The notes under the pieces are model-generated. The model ran no database searches. It was not told the origin of the DNA and saw only the letters and a list, made by a program, of their open reading frames with translations. Source: Thauera sp. (GTDB taxonomy: Bacteria > Pseudomonadota > Gammaproteobacteria > Burkholderiales > Rhodocyclaceae). From it: a stretch of 9,758 nucleotides of DNA. The stretch covers positions 1 through 9,758 of the forward strand of contig JAKLLJ010000104.1 in the NCBI GenBank assembly GCA_023150215.1, written 5' to 3'. The position numbers were made by a program, and so were the translations under genes. Shown here piece by piece: positions 6,783 to 9,758 of the stretch (its first letter is position 1; every line of letters starts with the position of its first letter).

Positions 6783-6989
6783 TCAGTGTTGTTGTTGTTC
6801 GGTCTGCGCCGCCTGCATGCGCGCCTGTCTTTTGGAGCAGGGCTTCTTGCAGCCGAACTCGCAGTCCATGCCCATTGAACCCATGCCGCCGCAACTGCCG
6901 GCGATCGGCTTGCGGCCGAACATGACGCCGATGGCCATCGCCGCGATGACGATGGCGACGACGACGAGGGTGATCAGGAAAGTGTTCAT
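6783..6989 (-). CDS. nqrM: NqrM family (DUF539), Na+-translocating NADH:quinone reductase maturation protein
   Basis: NqrM is a small inner-membrane protein required to assemble active Na+-NQR, thought to help deliver iron to its metal centre. This 68-residue copy has one N-terminal transmembrane helix (about 3-24) followed by the family signature GRKPIAGSCGG (25-35). Four cysteines (33, 43, 47, 51) lie in the short tail GSCGGMGSMGMDCEFG...PCSKR, as expected of the family. The C-terminus after residue 52 is polar, ending QTEQQQH. The ATG at 6989 is preceded on the minus strand by AAAAGG about 7 bases away. In many bacteria it lies behind nqrF-apbE; here no nqr gene is in the window, and the downstream gene is a CBS-domain protein. 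Confidence 0.85.
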   Translation of the reverse strand: MNTFLITLVVVAIVIAAMAIGVMFGRKPIAGSCGGMGSMGMDCEFGCKKPCSKRQARMQAAQTEQQQH

Positions 6990-7198
6990 TTTTGGAGCCT
7001 TTTCGATTGCGGGCGACGCGCTGCCCTCAACGCGTGGACAATAACGCGGCGGGCGGGGTTCTGGCCATGGGTGCGGGCGTGGGGATTGCGGTAAGCGGGT
7101 TTACCCGGGCGGGAGCGGAAGGGCGCCGGTGACGGTGCGACGGATGTACGCGCGGAACGGGCACGGGGGCGGGGGGCAGGACGATGGCGGGAGGAAAA
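6990..7198. other. Gene-free stretch upstream of nqrM
   Basis: Together with the REP cluster up to 7377 this forms a gap of nearly 390 bp without a supportable gene. The nqrM promoter should lie here, but no pair of -35 and -10 boxes stands out. Candidates on the minus strand such as TTGTCC and TTGAGG lack a fitting -10. Apart from very GC-rich sequence I see nothing definite. Confidence 0.5.
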
Positions 7199-7223
7199 GT
7201 TCGCGGCTTCCGCCGCTCCTACA
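7199..7223 (-). repeat. REP-like element, left arm of a perfect inverted pair (copy 4)
   Basis: This 25-base sequence is the exact reverse complement of 7263-7287, with 39 bases between the two arms. Read on the minus strand it begins TGTAGGAGCGGCGG. The pair can form a 25-bp stem in DNA or RNA, or each half its own small hairpin (GCGGC-GGAA-GCCGC). Confidence 0.8.
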
Positions 7224-7262
7224 GAAAGCCGCCGCCTCCCAAGCGCCCCCTCTGCAACCCAC

Positions 7263-7287
7263 TGTAGGAGCGGCGGAAGCCGCGAAC
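7263..7287 (+). repeat. REP-like element, right arm of a perfect inverted pair (copy 5)
   Basis: This is the exact inverted partner of 7199-7223. It has the GTAG head followed by a GCGGC/GCCGC palindrome. It nearly matches the copy at 2083-2107 (24 of 25), showing that both clusters belong to one dispersed family. It lies downstream of the mutS pair's last gene and may end that transcript. Confidence 0.8.
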
Positions 7288-7339
7288 CCGCGCGTTTCCC
7301 CCGCCACCGCGATTCAACGCCCCGGCCCGTGCGCCCCGC

Positions 7340-7364
7340 TACAGGAGCGCCGCAAGCCGCGCAC
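7340..7364 (+). repeat. REP-like element, decayed copy (copy 6)
   Basis: Compared with the copy at 7263-7287 this has 5 differences in 25 positions, including loss of the GTAG head (now ACAG). It still ends AAGCCGCGCAC. It is probably an old, inactive copy. Confidence 0.5.
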
Positions 7365-7382
7365 TTTGGCTTCGGCTCTACA
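7364..7382 (-). repeat. Shortened REP-like remnant overlapping a stop codon (copy 7)
   Basis: On the minus strand this reads TGTAGAGCCGAAGCCAAAG, a shortened and decayed version of the repeat that still has the GTAG head. The TAG of that head (7378-7380) is the stop codon of the spermidine-synthase-like gene. It forms an inverted pair with copy 6. Confidence 0.4.
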
Positions 7383-8148
7383 GGCGCAACACGCCGCCCG
7401 GCATGCTGCCGGCGGCCTCCAGCCGGGTGACCGTGGGCAGCAGGTCGAGGCCGGTCTCAGCCTTGAGCGTGCGGGCACGCTCGCGCAGCTCATCCGCGCT
7501 GCGCTCGATCGGGTCGCCAGCCGCGCCGAAGGCGACCACGTTGCCGCTGTCGCAGGACGGAAAGGCCAGCGCGCGATCGTCGTAGGCGCGCACGATGCGC
7601 TCCAGGCTGGTCTTGTAGCCGCGCGAGCGACCGAACAGGTTCACGGCCATGACCCCGCGCGCCGACAGCCGGGCGCGCAAGGCCTGGTGGAAAGGCTCGG
7701 TGTCGAGGACGCCGGCGCGGGCGTTGCGATCGAAACCGTCGACCAGCACGTAGTCCCATTGCTGATCGTGCTCGAGCACGTATTGCGCGCCGCAGCCGAT
7801 GTGGATCGAGAAGCGCGCGTCCTCGGCCGGCAGCTTGAAGAACTGGCGGGCGGCGGCGACCACCGCGGGGGCGATCTCGATCACGCGGATCTTCGCCTGC
7901 GGCAGATGGTGATGCATGAAGCGCGCGAGTGAGGCCGCGCCCAGGCCGATGATCAGCACCTTGCGCGGCCAGTGCCCGCCGTCGGCGGCAAGGCCGTCGC
8001 GCAGCAGCAGGCCGGCCATCATCTCGCCGGTGTAGGCGAGCTCAAGGGCATGGGGCTTGCGGATGCGCATCGCGCCCTGGATCCAGTCGGAGCCGAAGTG
8101 CAGGTAGCGCACGCCGGCTTCTTCGGAGATGTCGATCGGCGGGTTCAT
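7378..8148 (-). CDS. Spermidine synthase-like protein (PABS/Rossmann fold), probably not an aminopropyltransferase
   Basis: The 256-residue protein has the spermidine-synthase-type nucleotide-binding fold. The loop IIGLGAASLARFM (66-78) stands where true synthases carry GGGDGG. Acidic Glu91 follows strand 2 in RVIEIAP, and WDYVLVDGFD (131-140) stands where synthases carry the catalytic 'DSTDP'-type segment. The usual putrescine-binding acidic residues are therefore not recognisable, so aminopropyl transfer seems unlikely; SAM or decarboxylated-SAM binding remains possible. The substrate is unknown. The ATG (8146-8148) overlaps the mutS TGA as ATGA, so translation is probably coupled to mutS. 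The frame is open far upstream inside mutS, but the sequence there is only a shadow of MutS. The stop codon lies within a REP remnant. Confidence 0.85.
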   Translation of the reverse strand: MNPPIDISEEAGVRYLHFGSDWIQGAMRIRKPHALELAYTGEMMAGLLLRDGLAADGGHWPRKVLIIGLGAASLARFMHHHLPQAKIRVIEIAPAVVAAARQFFKLPAEDARFSIHIGCGAQYVLEHDQQWDYVLVDGFDRNARAGVLDTEPFHQALRARLSARGVMAVNLFGRSRGYKTSLERIVRAYDDRALAFPSCDSGNVVAFGAAGDPIERSADELRERARTLKAETGLDLLPTVTRLEAAGSMPGGVLRL

Positions 8149-9758
8149 GTGTTGCGGTCTCCGGCCAGGCGCTTGAGGGCGTAGAGGCGTTCCAGCGCCT
8201 CGCGCGGGCTCAGTGCATCGGGGTCGATGTCGGCGAGCGCGCTGAGCACCGGGTGCGACAGCGGCGCGTCCTCCGGCTCGGGCAGGGCGGCGAAGAGGTC
8301 GGCCTGCGGGCCGGCGTCGATCTCGCGGTTCTCCAGCGCGCGCAGCCGCCGCTTGGCGTCTCGGATCACCGTCGCCGGGATGCCGGCGAGCGCCGCGACC
8401 TCGATACCGTAGCTCTGGCTCGCCGGGCCTTCTTCCAGCGCATGCAGGAAGACGATGCGGTGGCCGTGCTCGACCGCGTCCAAGTGCACGTTGGCGCACT
8501 CGGGGTAGTCGGCGTTGAGCCGGGTGAGCTCGAAGTAATGGGTGGCAAACAGCGTCAGCGAGCGCGACTTTTCCAGCAGGTGGCGGGCGATCGCGAACGC
8601 GAGCGCGAGGCCGTCGAAGGTCGAGGTGCCGCGGCCGATCTCGTCCATCAGCACCAGGCTGTGCGCGGTGGCGCCGTGCAGGATGGCGGCGGCCTCGGTC
8701 ATCTCGACCATGAAGGTGGAGCGCCCGGAGGCGAGGTCGTCGGAGGCGCCGATGCGGGTGAAGATGGCATCCAGCGGGCCGAGCTCGGCGGCGTCGGCGG
8801 GCACGAAGCTGCCGACGTGGGCGAGCAGGCAGATCAGCGCCACCTGGCGCATGAACGTCGATTTGCCGCCCATGTTGGGGCCGGTGATCATCAGCATGCG
8901 GCGGGTGGCGCCCAGCCGGGCGTCGTTGCGGATGAAGTGCTCGACCTGGCGCTCGACCACCGGATGGCGGCCGCCGACGATGGCCAGCCCCGGCATATCG
9001 ACGAAGCGCGGCTGCACGTAGCCGTGGCGCAGCGCGGCCTCGGCGTAGGCGGCGAGGCCGTCGAGCAGGGCCAGCGCGCGCGCGATGCGCTGCAGCGCCG
9101 GGATGTGGGCGGCGAGTACGTCCAGCACCTGATCGAAGAGCAGCTTCTCGCGTGCCAGCGCGCGTTCGTTGGCCGACAGCGCCTTGTCCTCGAAGGCCTT
9201 GAGCTCCGGCGTGATGTAGCGTTCGGCGTTCTTCAGGGTCTGGCGGCGGCGGTAGTCGTCGGGCACCTTGTCGGCGTTGGCGCGGCTGACCTCGATGTAG
9301 AAGCCGTGCACCTTGTTGAACTCGACCTTGAGCCCGGGGATGCCGCTGCGCTCGCGCTCGCGGGTCTCCAGCGCCATGAGGAATTCGCCGCAATTGGTCT
9401 GGATGCCGCGCAGTTCGTCGAGCTCGGTGTCAAAGCCGGGGGCGATCACGCCGCCGTCGCGCACCATGGCGGCGGGCTCGGCGGCGATGGCTTGCTGCAG
9501 CAGGGCGAGCGGCTCGGGGGCGATGGCGAGCGCGCCGACGATCTCGGCGAGCAGCGGCGCGGCGTCCTCGTCGGTCCAGGCGACGTGCTGGTAGCCGGGG
9601 CAGACGCCGGTCAGCCGGAGAATCGCGAGCCGGAGGCGATGGCCATCGCGCCGGAAGAGCCACCTGTAGTCGCAGGCGTCGTCCTGCCAGTAGCATTCCG
9701 ACGACTGGGAGGTCTCCAGGCCGTCGAGCGCGGCGATCAGCCCGGCCTGGGCGGGACC
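8145..9758 (-). CDS. mutS: DNA mismatch repair ATPase MutS, 5' partial
   Basis: MutS recognises mismatches and, with ATP, recruits MutL. The window holds the last 537 codons if the frame is followed to the edge. Visible parts are the end of the lever and clamp (VRDGGVIAPGFDTELDELRG, KVHGFYIEVSR, RRRQTLKNAERYITPELK) and the ATPase domain. The ATPase has Walker A GPNMGGKST (bases 8856-8882), GRSTFMVEMTE, Walker B MDEIGRGTSTFDG (DE at 8640-8645) and ATHYFELT. QADLF (8292-8306) fits the beta-clamp-binding consensus. The C-terminus SPREALERLYALKRLAGD is the usual end, so the 3' part is complete. Homology is clear up to about 9572; the codons beyond (9573-9758) stay open but do not look like MutS. 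It overlaps the next gene by 4 bases. Confidence 0.93.
   Translation of the reverse strand, partial: GPAQAGLIAALDGLETSQSSECYWQDDACDYRWLFRRDGHRLRLAILRLTGVCPGYQHVAWTDEDAAPLLAEIVGALAIAPEPLALLQQAIAAEPAAMVRDGGVIAPGFDTELDELRGIQTNCGEFLMALETRERERSGIPGLKVEFNKVHGFYIEVSRANADKVPDDYRRRQTLKNAERYITPELKAFEDKALSANERALAREKLLFDQVLDVLAAHIPALQRIARALALLDGLAAYAEAALRHGYVQPRFVDMPGLAIVGGRHPVVERQVEHFIRNDARLGATRRMLMITGPNMGGKSTFMRQVALICLLAHVGSFVPADAAELGPLDAIFTRIGASDDLASGRSTFMVEMTEAAAILHGATAHSLVLMDEIGRGTSTFDGLALAFAIARHLLEKSRSLTLFATHYFELTRLNADYPECANVHLDAVEHGHRIVFLHALEEGPASQSYGIEVAALAGIPATVIRDAKRRLRALENREIDAGPQADLFAALPEPEDAPLSHPVLSALADIDPDALSPREALERLYALKRLAGDRNT
9573..9758 (-). other. Segment in frame with mutS but not MutS-like (possible chimera or insertion)
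   Basis: The translation ends in ...QHVAWTDED just before the recognisable MutS stretch AAPLLAEIVGAL. Its centre reads ECYWQDDACDYRWLFRRDG, followed by HRLRLAILRL. This is rich in Trp, Tyr and Cys and looks like real protein, but not like the MutS core, where a helix with an 'ARPRDL' type motif is expected about 30 residues before this point. Neither other minus-strand frame supplies that motif. The Y-R-W-L-F-R-R-D-G pattern recalls small uncharacterised proteins, from memory only. The window edge prevents deciding where the segment starts. Confidence 0.55.

Noticed and set aside
7129..7932. Plus-strand open frame of 267 codons across the REP cluster
   Set aside because: It is antisense to the spermidine-synthase-like gene and runs through the repeats; no family features and no convincing start.
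7378..9393. One long minus-strand open frame of 671 codons ending at the spermidine-synthase-like gene's stop
   Set aside because: Its first two thirds are an Arg/Pro/Ala-rich shadow of mutS in another frame. Only the part from the ATG at 8148 has real protein character.
1..9758. A novel defence, mobile or biosynthetic system
   Set aside because: Every sizeable gene belongs to a known housekeeping or conserved family in a conserved order. The unusual points are local (mutS edge, repeats, promoters) rather than a new gene cluster.

Overview
This is a GC-rich window (roughly 68-70% by eye) of ordinary proteobacterial chromosome. The gene order, the divergent mltD-gloB / YafS-like-rnhA-dnaQ block and the style of the intergenic repeats suggest a betaproteobacterium, most likely of the Rhodocyclales (Thauera/Azoarcus type). 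The taxon is inferred from gene content and repeats, not from a marker gene. No phage, integron, CRISPR array, transposase or defence system is visible.

Layout, left to right. Positions 1-1953 (+) hold most of a two-domain peptide/nickel-type ABC transporter ATPase whose start lies outside the window. A 244-bp convergent gap follows, with a stop-codon hairpin and three REP-like repeats. Then come mltD (lytic transglycosylase, -) and gloB (glyoxalase II, -), co-directional and 6 bp apart. Across a gap of only 22 bp, the YafS-like methyltransferase, rnhA (RNase HI) and dnaQ (DNA polymerase III epsilon) run on the + strand. This is the same neighbourhood found in E. coli (mltD-gloB-yafS-rnhA-dnaQ). 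Converging on dnaQ is a minus-strand pair: nqrM (Na+-NQR maturation factor) followed by a small twin-CBS protein. A gene-free stretch (6990-7377) carries a second REP cluster, including a perfect 25-bp inverted pair. The right end is a minus-strand pair, mutS followed by a spermidine-synthase-like gene, coupled by an ATGA overlap. mutS runs off the right edge.

Functionally the window mixes replication and repair (rnhA, dnaQ, mutS), cell-wall turnover (mltD), methylglyoxal detoxification (gloB), peptide uptake (ABC ATPase) and respiratory sodium-pump assembly (nqrM).

I did not find a new multi-gene system. The points most worth a second look are these: the last ~186 bases stay open in the mutS frame but do not resemble MutS (chimera, insertion or misassembly); nqrM is paired with a CBS protein and away from any visible nqr genes; gloB and the YafS-like gene have interleaved divergent promoters, with gloB predicted to be leaderless; and the REP-like elements carry a GTAG head, one of them supplying a gene's stop codon.
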